Below are positions 24,340 through 33,779 of a stretch of DNA of 34,112 nt, one piece after another (the first letter of the stretch is position 1; each line of letters starts with the position of its first letter). The DNA is taken from positions 1 through 34,112 of the forward strand of contig JADQBM010000032.1 of assembly GCA_016278615.1 (NCBI GenBank), written 5' to 3'. The notes below the pieces were generated by a model that did no database searches, was not told where the DNA came from, and worked only from the letters and a program-made list of their open reading frames with translations. The stretch is from Clostridia bacterium. Lineage in GTDB: Bacteria > Bacillota > Clostridia > Peptostreptococcales > JAAYPU01. A program made the position numbers and the translations under genes.

Positions 24340-25689
24340 TTAAAAACACTTCAATTGCTCCAGTCTTTTCAATATCTTTAAAAACATCTTGTCTTGAACA
24401 GCTGATTCCCATAAACCATCGCAAAACCTTTCTTGACGAACATAACCAGTTAAAATTGCGAGAGCAAGTTCTAGATCCGCATTGTCAATGGCAACATTCA
24501 TTTCAGCTGTATTATCCAGTCCATACTTTTGGATAACATCAAGGTAGTCGTAGCATAAAAGGTTTGATTTATAGACTATTTCAATAAAATTATTTATACT
24601 CCGTTTATACACCGGATACGGCATTGTAAAGTGATTATCTACAATTTTTTCTCCACCACTCCAGCGACAAACATTTTCTTTATTAACATTTTCAAAGTAA
24701 GGAATAAAGGCGGTGAGCCTTTCTACACTGTTTTTCATCAATGATAGGTGAAGCCTATTAGAAAGCTCCTCGATATAATCTCGCCTAACTATTTGGTTGA
24801 TCCATTCAATCGGAATGCTTTCGTAACCATAGTATAAGCCAGCCAATCCACCGGCTACCGCAGCAACTGTATCAGTGTCGTTTCCTAAGTTAACCGCCAT
24901 TAGTACACATTCTTTATACGAATTAGAGTTAAGAAGACACCAAATTGCTGCTTCTAGCGTATCAACAACATAACCACTGCTTTTTATGTCTCTTTCATCT
25001 TTTTCTTGAAAACCTTTATCGAGTATTCTACTGAATTTTGAAATTTCTTCTTTAAACTCATGTTTGCTGCGCTTATAGTATTCGGTTGCTTTATAAATCC
25101 CCAATTCAACTGCAATTTTCAAGTCCATGTTGCCTATGAGCATCGAGGCAACTGAAATATAAATGCCACATGCTAATTGACTACGTTTATGAGCATGGGT
25201 CAAAGATGAAACATCATGGATAATATTGAAAGATTCATCCACTTCCTCGAAATCAGTTCCATATAATGACTGAATATAAAACAATAATGGAAGAATCCTC
25301 ATAAGCGATCCATTTCCATTATCACGCTCACCCAAACCACCACATTTTAAAGGTTCTGTACCAGCCATAAACCTCCTAATAGCTTGCCTTGTAGCAATAC
25401 CCACATCAAAAACATCTCCATGAGGAGTATAGGCACCTTCATTAAGCCACGATTGAAACTTAGTCAATATATCTTTGTAATCCAAACCGCTGGCTAAACT
25501 ATCTACAAGACACAAAGTCATGCTGGTATCGTCAGACCAAGTTCCAATAGGTTGATTATGCGTTCCAAAGCCTTGCATGTTTGAGACCGGTTTGGCTTTT
25601 AGCCGTTCACGGCTCAAAAATTCAACTGGAACACCAATTGCATCTGCAACGCACAAACCCATTATTCCGTCAAGGATGTTATTACGCAT
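24340..25689 (-). CDS. ADP-ribosylglycohydrolase (DraG family) fused to a DUF6508-like domain
   Basis: The 449-residue protein opens with a DraG-type ADP-ribosylglycohydrolase (about 1-315), which removes ADP-ribose from proteins or other molecules using two metal ions. The motifs are GLCVADAIGVPVEF, GTWSDDTSMTLC (D53, D54), GGLGERDNGNGSLMR, THAHKRSQLACGIY and GNDTDTVAAVAGGLAG (269-284). A C-terminal unit (about 323-449) with YPVYKRSINNFIEIVY, DLELALAILTGYVRQERFCD and ILKRLEQL resembles DUF6508. The start is the ATG at 25689 with AAAGGGAAG upstream, 4 nt after the zincin stop; a frame from 25710 is less likely. No ADP-ribosyltransferase gene is in view, so its substrate is unclear. It lies 98 bp before jetD. 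Confidence 0.85.
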   Translation of the reverse strand: MRNNILDGIMGLCVADAIGVPVEFLSRERLKAKPVSNMQGFGTHNQPIGTWSDDTSMTLCLVDSLASGLDYKDILTKFQSWLNEGAYTPHGDVFDVGIATRQAIRRFMAGTEPLKCGGLGERDNGNGSLMRILPLLFYIQSLYGTDFEEVDESFNIIHDVSSLTHAHKRSQLACGIYISVASMLIGNMDLKIAVELGIYKATEYYKRSKHEFKEEISKFSRILDKGFQEKDERDIKSSGYVVDTLEAAIWCLLNSNSYKECVLMAVNLGNDTDTVAAVAGGLAGLYYGYESIPIEWINQIVRRDYIEELSNRLHLSLMKNSVERLTAFIPYFENVNKENVCRWSGGEKIVDNHFTMPYPVYKRSINNFIEIVYKSNLLCYDYLDVIQKYGLDNTAEMNVAIDNADLELALAILTGYVRQERFCDGLWESAVQDKMFLKILKRLEQLKCF

Positions 25690-25693
25690 TGGT

Positions 25694-26575
25694 TCACTTC
25701 CCTTTTTCATCTATAACTCGTGTAATGATCTCTTTACGTGGTTCCTTTTTTTCGTTTAACATTGATTCAATTACTGTAACAGCTTTAAGTATTGTGTCTG
25801 TACTTATTTCTGGAATATATTCATTGTTATCAAGATAACCACTTAAGTACTCAGCAGATGGATTTTTTAGGCCCCTTCTTTCACTAATTAACCAACAAAC
25901 ACATTCAGCTTCGAACTCACGTTCATTTTTATTCAAATAGCTTCTGTCTTCCCACCATTTTGTATTAGGACTGCCTTGGTGCCCACAATAAAGATGTCCT
26001 AATTCATGAAGAATTGTTGCGAATTTCACCTCCTGCTCATGATTTTTGTTGACGATCATATCATAAAGCACTTTAATCCAAATTTCTTTTGTCGGCTTAT
26101 GAATCTTGATTTCTTTTCCGCTAGCACTATGGCCGATCCTTCCAGCCAAGTTCGTACCATAATCCGCTTCACTATATAGAATCCCATCACATTTTAGATT
26201 CCTGATTAATAATTGATACTCGTAATTGGATATCTTGCCTTCAACACCAAATGGATTGAGTAATTCCTCTGGGAAAGGCATATGACCATTAGTATCCGAA
26301 AGATCAAATACAAAAGCCACTGGCCCAAATGGTCTTAGAATAACCATCGGTCTTGCTTCTGGCCTGATATTTCTCCCAAATCTATGCAACCACTCTGACG
26401 CAGAAGCCACATAAAGGCTTCCTGGCTTTTGTATGTGAAGCAACATGGCATTATAAGGTGCTATCTTAGGAAACTTCTTAACAAATTCTATCAACTCTTT
26501 AAAATCCGAGCTTTTTCTGTAAGTCCCTATCTCTTGGAATAATTTATCCAGTTCAGGAATGCCTTTTTTACTCAT
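25694..26575 (-). CDS. Zinc metalloprotease with ArdC-like N-terminal region
   Basis: This 293-residue protein has a gluzincin motif, HELGHLYCGH, at 190-199 and a helper segment EREFEAECVCWLISERRGL (219-237) supplying the likely third Glu ligand, as in ImmA/IrrE and ArdC-type zincins. The N-terminal part (FKELIEFVKKFPKIAPYNAM, then SASEWLHRFGR and PMVILRPFGPVAFVF) resembles the ArdC N-terminal domain, known for single-stranded DNA binding and antirestriction. The frame opens at 26650, overlapping the WYL gene stop, but no ribosome site is seen there. The ATG at 26575 has AGGA about 9 nt upstream and begins at conserved-looking sequence. The gene sits between a WYL regulator and a DraG-like hydrolase as the middle of a three-gene unit. 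Its protein target is unknown. Confidence 0.75.
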   Translation of the reverse strand: MSKKGIPELDKLFQEIGTYRKSSDFKELIEFVKKFPKIAPYNAMLLHIQKPGSLYVASASEWLHRFGRNIRPEARPMVILRPFGPVAFVFDLSDTNGHMPFPEELLNPFGVEGKISNYEYQLLIRNLKCDGILYSEADYGTNLAGRIGHSASGKEIKIHKPTKEIWIKVLYDMIVNKNHEQEVKFATILHELGHLYCGHQGSPNTKWWEDRSYLNKNEREFEAECVCWLISERRGLKNPSAEYLSGYLDNNEYIPEISTDTILKAVTVIESMLNEKKEPRKEIITRVIDEKGK

Positions 26576-26642
26576 CAAATCACATCCTAATCGATAGTTA
26601 TGAACATCTACATGTACCAAAGAATTGGTGTACATGGAGCTA

Positions 26643-27629
26643 TTATTCATACTGCATCAAAATTTCTCTTAGACTATTCTTATATTGCTCAACCACCGTT
26701 TCTGGTGAAAGCACCTTGACTTTGCTTCCAAACTGAGATAACCAGGCAAAAAATGTCGAACTTACTGCTACCTTGATCCAAATAAAGAAGCTTGTATCAT
26801 CCAGTTTTCCAATAATAATATCTTTTCCGAATCGGTCGATAGCTGCATTTACAAGAGAGTTGTCGAATTTAATTTTAACCATTACTTCTTCTCCACCAAA
26901 CATGTTAAATACTTTCTTAGAGTACTCTGCAATATCGAACTGAGCTTTCTCCGGTAAGGGTTCTCTGTTTTCTTCAAGTAAATCAATATCTGTCATTCTA
27001 TCAACTCTATAATGTGTAAAATCATTGTATTTAGTGGAGAAAGTAACTAAATAATAGTTTTCATCATCCCAAGATAATCCATAAGGACTTACAATGTACT
27101 TATCTCCGTTTTTTCTATAAACCTTTTCCTTCTTTATGTCATAATCAAAATACTTAAAAGTCACCTGCTTGTTCTCAGCAATAGCAGCATGAAGCCTGTC
27201 CACATTATAATAAATGCTTTCATTGATAGTTTTCACGCGATTTGAGACGTATACCTGTCTATGTAATGATTGAGCTTGCTTTGTACTTGCCAAACTTTCA
27301 ATTTTCTTTATCAGCTCATTGCTTTTTTTATGTGTAACAAATTTTGAGCATTGTATAGCATCTACTAATAATTTCAGCTCCGGTAGCTCAAATAATCGAC
27401 TGGCAACAAAATATTCTGTAGTTTTTGACTTTCTTGTAACTATATCTAACCCATAATGCCTCAGCGCTTCAAGATCATCATAGATTGATTTACGCTCAGC
27501 AGTTATACCATAACGGTTGAGCTCAGCTATCATTTCATTTACCGTCATGGTATTTTCTTCGTCCGTCTTTTCATTAAGCATCTTCAGTAAATATAAAAGT
27601 TTCAATTTTTGATTAGAGCTTTTCGCCAT
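26643..27629 (-). CDS. WYL-domain transcriptional regulator
   Basis: This 328-residue protein has an N-terminal HTH (KLLYLLKMLNEKTDEENTMT, then MIAELNRYGITAERKSIYDD) and a WYL domain (about 140-235, including VSPYGLSWDDENYYLV and THYRVDRM). A WCX-like C-terminal domain follows (VMVKIKFDNSLVNAAIDRFG, then LSQFGSKVKVLSPE). WYL regulators often control defence operons, for example CapW for CBASS and BrxR for BREX, by sensing nucleic acid or nucleotide ligands. AGAGGTG precedes the ATG by 7 nt. It heads a cluster of zincin, DraG and then Wadjet genes, so it may control one or all of them. The palindrome at 27668-27703 is a possible operator. Confidence 0.85.
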   Translation of the reverse strand: MAKSSNQKLKLLYLLKMLNEKTDEENTMTVNEMIAELNRYGITAERKSIYDDLEALRHYGLDIVTRKSKTTEYFVASRLFELPELKLLVDAIQCSKFVTHKKSNELIKKIESLASTKQAQSLHRQVYVSNRVKTINESIYYNVDRLHAAIAENKQVTFKYFDYDIKKEKVYRKNGDKYIVSPYGLSWDDENYYLVTFSTKYNDFTHYRVDRMTDIDLLEENREPLPEKAQFDIAEYSKKVFNMFGGEEVMVKIKFDNSLVNAAIDRFGKDIIIGKLDDTSFFIWIKVAVSSTFFAWLSQFGSKVKVLSPETVVEQYKNSLREILMQYE

Positions 27630-27660
27630 AAATACACCTCTGTGCCCAAATTTCTATTTC

Positions 27661-27703
27661 AAAAAACACACCTCTAATGATACCATAATATCACAAGAGG
27701 TGT
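27661..27703 (-). terminator. 36-nt near-perfect palindrome with T run: mcrBC terminator or WYL-gene operator
   Basis: On the minus strand ACACCTCT, a 2-nt mismatch and TGATA pair with TATCA and AGAGGTGT around TTATGG, followed by GTGTTTTTT. It ends the mcrBC operon in form. Its AGAGGTGT arm is repeated exactly at 27641-27634 as the ribosome site of the WYL gene, which suggests an added regulatory role. The stretch 27704-27852 before it shows no gene. Confidence 0.6.
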
Positions 27704-27852
27704 CCGATAAACCGTTCAGTGCCATTATTCTAGTTATTAATTGGTTTTGACCATTAAATCTGACCTCATTTAATATATGATATATTTCGTGACCGTTCAT
27801 GTATGTCTCTCAAAATATCTTATGCCGCTCATAAAATGACATTCTAGGTTAT

Positions 27853-29142
27853 CTATAATAATTCATCAACAACTTTCGCAATACTCGCCTTAACGTCCAT
27901 CAAATCTATAAAACGAATCTTTATCAAAGCCCCATCTAAAGCTTCAAACTCTATATTTTCTATAGATGAAATCTTGTCTGTATTTGGATACAGCAAGATT
28001 ACGTTACGTGAAAGATATTTTTTTTGATAAGCATACATCTGGTACATATCACATTGTAAGATCCCATAATTGTGTTTTGTTCCGGATAAGACTTTCCACT
28101 TCGTATCAAGAACAAAAATATCTTTATTAAGCTTGTTCTTCACTACGATATCCGGTTTTATTAGAAATTTTTTCTTTGGGTGATCAAATAAGTGATAAGA
28201 CTTATCTTGTATCGAGGTAGAAAAACTGAGTTTGTCCAAATATTTATTAAGCTTAGAAGCCACATAGCTCTCAAATAACGTTTCCATTGGAAATAACAAT
28301 GCCGTAGCGATTTCGCTGCCTGAGAAAGCTGTAAAGCTTTTTCCGGAAAGGAATACCTTACACCAATGAATCGCAACAGTATAGTCTTTAAGATTCCGAT
28401 CTATAACAGTTTTTTCAAAATCATTCTTTAAATTCTCTGACGCTTTCACTTCTGAGAAACTGTTCATAAGCGTTTTTATATCGCTCTTATTCTTGGATGA
28501 ATTGCTTCGGAGATATAAAAATTCCAAAGTAGCCTTAATGAGCTTGTTTTCCGGTCTATTAGTAGTGAACTCATCGTACTCTATATATGTTTTTTCTTTG
28601 TGAGCATGATTATATTTAATATGCCTAGAAAACAATACTTTTCCTTTTAAAAAAGTCTCATTGTTTTCTATGGCTTCATAACTGCATTTCAATCCTCGTT
28701 TTACAATAGTAAATACCTCTTTTAAAAACATATGAATAAAAATTTCAAAAATCGGAAGCTTTTCTATCTGCATATCAGAGCTCTGTAAAGATTTAAACGG
28801 TGAATCTTTCAATGACTTTAACATATCGAGTAATAACTTCTTTGATTGGCTATTGCTTATATCTGTATGGGAAAATATCTTAGGTAATATTTCAATGACT
28901 GTACCATCATTCATAACAATAATACCGACATAATTCTTAACACTAATGATTTTCCCAATCCCTTTTTTCGACGAAACCGTCATTAGCTCCAGTGCTTCTG
29001 TGCCATCGTCTGACTTATTTGCTAATACAAATTGTTCTAGACTGTCAAAGATGTGTTCCGACAAAGTAATATAGTTCTCCATATTAAGTTTTTTATTTCT
29101 TGTAAAAGAATCATACTCTTTTACAGTATATACTTTGCTCAT
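27853..29142 (-). CDS. mcrC: McrC-like nuclease subunit of McrBC
   Basis: The 429-residue protein matches McrC. The N-terminal half carries GIGKIISVKNYVGIIVMNDG (61-80), EILPKIF (84-90) and IFEIFIHMFLKEV (131-143). The C-terminal nuclease has PD (330-331, FLIKPDIVV) and D346-T-K348 (VLDTKWK), the PD-(D/E)XK catalytic set. McrC is recruited by McrB rings and cuts modified or foreign DNA. GGGGGTGG precedes the ATG. It starts 14 bp after the mcrB stop, so the two are one operon. The active-site residues are intact. Confidence 0.88.
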   Translation of the reverse strand: MSKVYTVKEYDSFTRNKKLNMENYITLSEHIFDSLEQFVLANKSDDGTEALELMTVSSKKGIGKIISVKNYVGIIVMNDGTVIEILPKIFSHTDISNSQSKKLLLDMLKSLKDSPFKSLQSSDMQIEKLPIFEIFIHMFLKEVFTIVKRGLKCSYEAIENNETFLKGKVLFSRHIKYNHAHKEKTYIEYDEFTTNRPENKLIKATLEFLYLRSNSSKNKSDIKTLMNSFSEVKASENLKNDFEKTVIDRNLKDYTVAIHWCKVFLSGKSFTAFSGSEIATALLFPMETLFESYVASKLNKYLDKLSFSTSIQDKSYHLFDHPKKKFLIKPDIVVKNKLNKDIFVLDTKWKVLSGTKHNYGILQCDMYQMYAYQKKYLSRNVILLYPNTDKISSIENIEFEALDGALIKIRFIDLMDVKASIAKVVDELL

Positions 29143-29156
29143 CTACACACCACCCC

Positions 29157-31619
29157 CTAGATCATTCTGTAAGCTTCAATATTGTCAAATGCCTTTCTGT
29201 TTATTTCATAAGTCGGTCTTTCATCAAAATCAATTTCGGCATTTACAAACAACTCATCGTAGTTATCAAGAATTGCTACGATAAATTGCTCTTCGTCATT
29301 ATCTTTATTGCAGTCACCAAGAATCATACGGATTTTTTCATAATCTTCATAGAAATATTCTTGCAGAAGGGGAATGATATTGTTTGCAAAAATATCCGCC
29401 AGTAACTCAATTGTTGGATTACTACGAAGCGACATAAAATAAGCATGTCCTATGGTATGTTCTCTATCATAAAGGACTGAAATTCTCTTATTGATAGTCG
29501 TAAGCATCTCACTAATGCTTAAGTCTTCCACCATAATATCTTCTAATAACTTTGGATTGGGTTGCATTTCTTTGAAATAAAATCTTCTACGTAATGCCGT
29601 ATCGATTGTGGCAATCGAACGATCAGCAGTGTTCATAGTGCCAATAATATATACATTATTAGGTACGCCAAAAAGCTTTTGCGAATATGGTAAACGGACT
29701 GTAATTCCTTCCGTCTGACCAATGCGTTTTGTTGGCTCTATAAGTGTAATGAGTTCCCCAAATATCTTAGAAATATTACCACGATTAATTTCATCAATGA
29801 TAAATACATAGTTTTTATTATTTGCTTCTGAAACTATGCTCTTAGGTTTATTCTTATTCACTATATCCATTACATCTGCCAGGGAAATATTGAGTTTATA
29901 AACAGATGACAATGTCATTGTCGTTCCATTATTAATTTCAACAATATCCTCTCGAATATTTTTAACAATCCAATTGACTTTACGTAATCGTTTATATCGC
30001 TCATATTCATTGTGCCATTCATAGTCACCTGTAACAACGCCTATTGCATCAATCGTTGTAGAACTGAAACACGATAGTACTATATCTCCTATCTTCATCT
30101 TATTAATGAAAGCATTAATTACATTTTTGCCACCATTTTCAGAAAAGTCAGTTTCATCATTAATATCCGCCCCATAGTCATCCCATCCTATACGAATATG
30201 ACCTTTTTCCATGCACTCATGGCGTGTAGGATTGTCACCCGTCCCTTCGAGAGAGACCTTCCAAATAACAGGTGAGTTATTTATACCCATATCCATTTCA
30301 TCTTCAAGCACCGGGCGAACGGCCTTTTCGCAGAAACTTTTGAAAATTCCTGATTTGATATCATACTGTATTTCATTCTGATCCTCATTTTCAATATTCA
30401 TAACCGGCTTTATACCTTCAATAAATTCTTCATAACCATAGGATTGATGAAATGTAGTAAATTCAATATAACCTTCTTTCTTGTATGTATGGTACCGTTC
30501 AGCAACTTCGTTATAATCCTCATTCATCACATATTCTAGTTTTTGATTTTCTATGATCGATACCGCATATACGATAGAATTATAAGTCTTTCCTGTACCA
30601 GGCGGACCATAGAGTATCACATTCTTTGGAACATCAGTTATATAAATTTTTTCCTTTTTGAGCTCCATATCGGATTGCTTCCTCTCTTTTTTGGGCTCTC
30701 CCTGAGCTTTTTTTATATTATTACCGTAATAAACTATATCCACAGCTAGTAGATGATAGTTTTCATCCTGATAACAGCTTTCTGTCAGCCTGTCCCTACT
30801 CATATTTTCTAATTGCTCGTCTTCGATGGCAACATTCAGCACCGTATTACAAAGTTCAAAATAATTCTCAAGCTTTCCTACTTCTGTGTTGCTCTTAGTC
30901 ACTTCAAAATTGATAAGTTCTGAGAAGCCTTTGTAAATGCCATATTTGTATATAAAGTATTTTTCAGGATATCTAAAAGCAAGATAGACACTTACAGCAT
31001 GTAAGTCCTGATAATGATTTTTCCATGTGCCATCGGAGTATTTTTGAACTAACTCATGAAAACCATTACGATAATCCTCATATCTCTTTTGAAGGGCTAT
31101 TTCTTCATCAAATAGATTTTTAAATAGTCTTCTTACTGTATCGGGTTCCTCTTTCGCAAACTGAACTATCATCTTATAGGGAAAATAATTCCTTGCTGCT
31201 AATAAATTGTCCGCCATTTCAAAAGACTTCGTCAGCATTTCTGTAAAATCATCAGCTTCAATATCCCAATGATCTTGAAAACACTTTATGGCTTCCCATT
31301 TATAGATTTCTTCTTGATTGATTCGTTCAAAGTCATTTTTATAGGCTTCTATAACCTCTTGTATTTTAACTTTCATAAAATTTTCTCCAACATACTGATA
31401 AATCCCATTGCCAATATTGTTAAAAATTTTAAAGCTATTGAGTACGCTCGATGCCTGCTTGCCTTTGTTTGTCATATTATAACAATAGTCACTGGGTATT
31501 ACACTTGTAGGATTTGTCCCATATTTTTCACATACTCGGTCTATAATTTCTTGTCTAGTAAATTCTGTTCCTATTTTACAATCCTTAAAACACTCTCTTA
31601 CTTGTTCTATTACAGTCAA
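29157..31619 (-). CDS. mcrB: McrB-like AAA+ GTPase with winged-helix N terminus and inserted EVE-like reader
   Basis: The 820-residue protein has the McrB AAA+ core: Walker A GPPGTGKT (338-345), FTTFHQSYGYEEFIEGIKPV (387-406), Walker B FIIDEINRG (606-614) and the MNTADRS-to-ALRRRF sensor stretch (662-680). Residues 1-80 look like a winged helix (TRQEIIDRVCEKYG, then NKGKQASSVL). About 130 residues inserted between Walker A and Walker B (450-585; VIWKVSLEGTGDNPTRHECM, then GDIVLSCFSS and IDAIGVVTGDYEWH) resemble an EVE/PUA-type modified-base reader. The start is a TTG after AGGGGGT. McrB rings translocate DNA using GTP. The target modification is likely set by the reader, but it cannot be read from the sequence. 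Confidence 0.87.
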   Translation of the reverse strand: MTVIEQVRECFKDCKIGTEFTRQEIIDRVCEKYGTNPTSVIPSDYCYNMTNKGKQASSVLNSFKIFNNIGNGIYQYVGENFMKVKIQEVIEAYKNDFERINQEEIYKWEAIKCFQDHWDIEADDFTEMLTKSFEMADNLLAARNYFPYKMIVQFAKEEPDTVRRLFKNLFDEEIALQKRYEDYRNGFHELVQKYSDGTWKNHYQDLHAVSVYLAFRYPEKYFIYKYGIYKGFSELINFEVTKSNTEVGKLENYFELCNTVLNVAIEDEQLENMSRDRLTESCYQDENYHLLAVDIVYYGNNIKKAQGEPKKERKQSDMELKKEKIYITDVPKNVILYGPPGTGKTYNSIVYAVSIIENQKLEYVMNEDYNEVAERYHTYKKEGYIEFTTFHQSYGYEEFIEGIKPVMNIENEDQNEIQYDIKSGIFKSFCEKAVRPVLEDEMDMGINNSPVIWKVSLEGTGDNPTRHECMEKGHIRIGWDDYGADINDETDFSENGGKNVINAFINKMKIGDIVLSCFSSTTIDAIGVVTGDYEWHNEYERYKRLRKVNWIVKNIREDIVEINNGTTMTLSSVYKLNISLADVMDIVNKNKPKSIVSEANNKNYVFIIDEINRGNISKIFGELITLIEPTKRIGQTEGITVRLPYSQKLFGVPNNVYIIGTMNTADRSIATIDTALRRRFYFKEMQPNPKLLEDIMVEDLSISEMLTTINKRISVLYDREHTIGHAYFMSLRSNPTIELLADIFANNIIPLLQEYFYEDYEKIRMILGDCNKDNDEEQFIVAILDNYDELFVNAEIDFDERPTYEINRKAFDNIEAYRMI

Positions 31620-31692
31620 TGGCTTACCCCCTATGCGTATTTTTAAACTAATATCTCCTTGATGAAAAGAATATTAATTTTAGTTCCATAAT

Positions 31693-32424
31693 CTATAAAA
31701 ATAGTGAAGTACTATTATTAGCAATTTGTTTAGCTGAACAATCCGATTTATATTGTGATAACCTGTCTATTGTTTCAATTAATATATTGTATAATAATTC
31801 CATGTTATTTATATTATCGATAAATGGTGCATCCGACTCAATTAGAATTCTATCTGTTGCTATTAAGTTAATGATTTTTCTACCGTTCGCACTATCAAGC
31901 ATCTTAACATTTACCGAAAAATAACAACCCATTTCTTCTGCTCTTTTTAATTGTCTTATATCACCTGAATACCAGTGCAAAATACACGTGTTCGTCTTGC
32001 AACAATTGTATTTTTCTAGTATATCTAGTACAATTTTAGCAGAATTAACACTGTGTATAGAAATTATTTTTTCTCCATAACGAGAACAGTTGCGAATTAT
32101 TGAGTCAAAGACAATCATTTGCTTTTCTTTTGATGCATAATATTGACGACCAAAATCTAATCCTACTTCACCTATATATTCTGCTTGAGCAAGATATCTT
32201 TCAACAATTTTTAATTCAGAAAATCTGTCACCTACCAATTGAGGATGCAAGCCAAGTGCAATTTTAATATTATTGTAATCACCCAACATCATAATTTCTT
32301 TTTCATACGCCTTAGGTGTTGTCGTCATAGATAATATTTGCATATCCATTTCAGATGATTTCTTTGCATCTGTTTGCATAGACGGAAACAAATCAATGTG
32401 ACAATGCATATCAAATACCTTCAT
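31693..32424 (-). CDS. qatD: QatD, TatD-like metal-dependent hydrolase
   Basis: The 243-residue protein is a TatD-family amidohydrolase-fold nuclease. The motifs are MHCHIDLF (metal HxH), ALGLHPQLV, IGEVGLDF (metal Glu), ISIHSVNSA, CILHWYSGD and ILIESDAPF (metal Asp). QatD is the nuclease-like member of the QatABCD antiphage system. Its ATG overlaps the QatC stop in an ATGA, so translation is probably coupled. It is the last gene of the operon. The gap to mcrB (31620-31692) holds only the mcrB ribosome site and AT-rich sequence. The assignment is strong because of the adjacent QueC-like gene. Confidence 0.88.
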   Translation of the reverse strand: MKVFDMHCHIDLFPSMQTDAKKSSEMDMQILSMTTTPKAYEKEIMMLGDYNNIKIALGLHPQLVGDRFSELKIVERYLAQAEYIGEVGLDFGRQYYASKEKQMIVFDSIIRNCSRYGEKIISIHSVNSAKIVLDILEKYNCCKTNTCILHWYSGDIRQLKRAEEMGCYFSVNVKMLDSANGRKIINLIATDRILIESDAPFIDNINNMELLYNILIETIDRLSQYKSDCSAKQIANNSTSLFL

Positions 32425-33776
32425 TTGTTTTCCTCCAATTCACAAATAATAAACGCATCTACTTCAAAAAGACCTCGTCTATAAACATCTGCCAATTCAT
32501 TAACATATTTATTGTCACCTACAATAGCCCCCGTTTTATAAACCAGTAGATTTGCCAATGTAGGATTATTTTTTAGTCGCTTTATCGCATACTGAAATGA
32601 ACGCAACTGAATGCCTTCACCCTCTGCGTGACTATTTATAATAGAATCTATATCCTTAGCCGTGTAAACCGTTACATCTCCATTTTTTCCAAATGCTTTA
32701 CACATCGCAGCTCGCCTTATTATGCACGGAACACAATAACCACAGTGTTGTGGGGGTAGTTTTTTCCATCGTGCCTTTATTGGAGAAGAGCAAGAAATGG
32801 ATTTATCAATTATTTCGGAAAGATAGTCTTTGTTGAGACACTCAAGAGCCATCTCTCCTTTTGTTTTATTCCAGCATGGATTACTTACAGTTTTATTCAT
32901 CTCTAATGATTTTAAAACTTCATTCCACAAATTTAAATAAAAGGGATGGGTTGTTCGAGTACTATATGATCCAACTCTTAATTCATCAAGTGGTATATTT
33001 AGTGCAATTAATCCATTTTCCGGTACTTGCAATACATTTATTTCTGGTAAATTTGATATTGCAAAGATTCCAAGAGCTATAAATAAGAACGATCGACTAC
33101 GAGTTGAGTTTTCATTTCCGCCATTAGGCAAAAAATCCTTTTCAAAAACCATCCATAAATCTAAGTACAGCGGCTCTGCATGTGGATATTTTCCCTCAAA
33201 CTCTTCTAAAATATTTTTTTGAGAATTCTTCGTGAATCCATCCCCAGCATGACTAATTAACATCACATTTTTGTTCTGTTCAAGATAATTAATTGTGCTT
33301 ATCAAACTATCCATTCCTCCTGAGAATAGACTTGCGACATCATATGTCTTCCGCTCTTGAATTTCTTCTGGTTGTTTTATAGATGTAGATTTTTTAGTTG
33401 TAAAGCAGATTGTCCACTTATCACCAGTTAAAAAGTTCAACATCCTTTCAAATACGTTTTGAGCTTTTATAAACTTACTATTATCATATACAGGTAGTTC
33501 TAATGATATTTCTCTTGTCCAACTATCTTGAGAATGAATTTCTCTAGAAATACGAGTATCCGCAAGATATACCAAGGTTGCTAAAGCCAAAATATCAAAA
33601 CCATATTCAGTAGGAACAATTCCTTTTTCAAATAACTTTCCACATACCTTTTCTATACCGTACTCAAATTGACCATCCTTAGTCAACATAGGAATAACTA
33701 CCACTTCCAAATCATTCGTACTGTGACATTTAACTTTTGCTTCCTCATAACTTGCAATCAATTTATATCTTTTCAT
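32421..33776 (-). CDS. qatC: QatC, QueC-like ATP-PPi hydrolase-fold enzyme
   Basis: This 451-residue protein has the PP-loop SGGMDS (152-157, in VASLFSGGMDSLIS) and a QueC-like zinc site, CGYCVPC (345-351). QueC makes 7-cyano-7-deazaguanine. QatC is a longer relative in the QatABCD defence system and may modify a protein or nucleic acid with a related chemistry. An extra N-terminal region of about 145 residues precedes the PP-loop. The start lies 3 nt after the QatB stop, with GGGGG just upstream. Order and size fit QatC. Confidence 0.9.
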   Translation of the reverse strand: MKRYKLIASYEEAKVKCHSTNDLEVVVIPMLTKDGQFEYGIEKVCGKLFEKGIVPTEYGFDILALATLVYLADTRISREIHSQDSWTREISLELPVYDNSKFIKAQNVFERMLNFLTGDKWTICFTTKKSTSIKQPEEIQERKTYDVASLFSGGMDSLISTINYLEQNKNVMLISHAGDGFTKNSQKNILEEFEGKYPHAEPLYLDLWMVFEKDFLPNGGNENSTRSRSFLFIALGIFAISNLPEINVLQVPENGLIALNIPLDELRVGSYSTRTTHPFYLNLWNEVLKSLEMNKTVSNPCWNKTKGEMALECLNKDYLSEIIDKSISCSSPIKARWKKLPPQHCGYCVPCIIRRAAMCKAFGKNGDVTVYTAKDIDSIINSHAEGEGIQLRSFQYAIKRLKNNPTLANLLVYKTGAIVGDNKYVNELADVYRRGLFEVDAFIICELEENK

Positions 33777-33779
33777 GTG

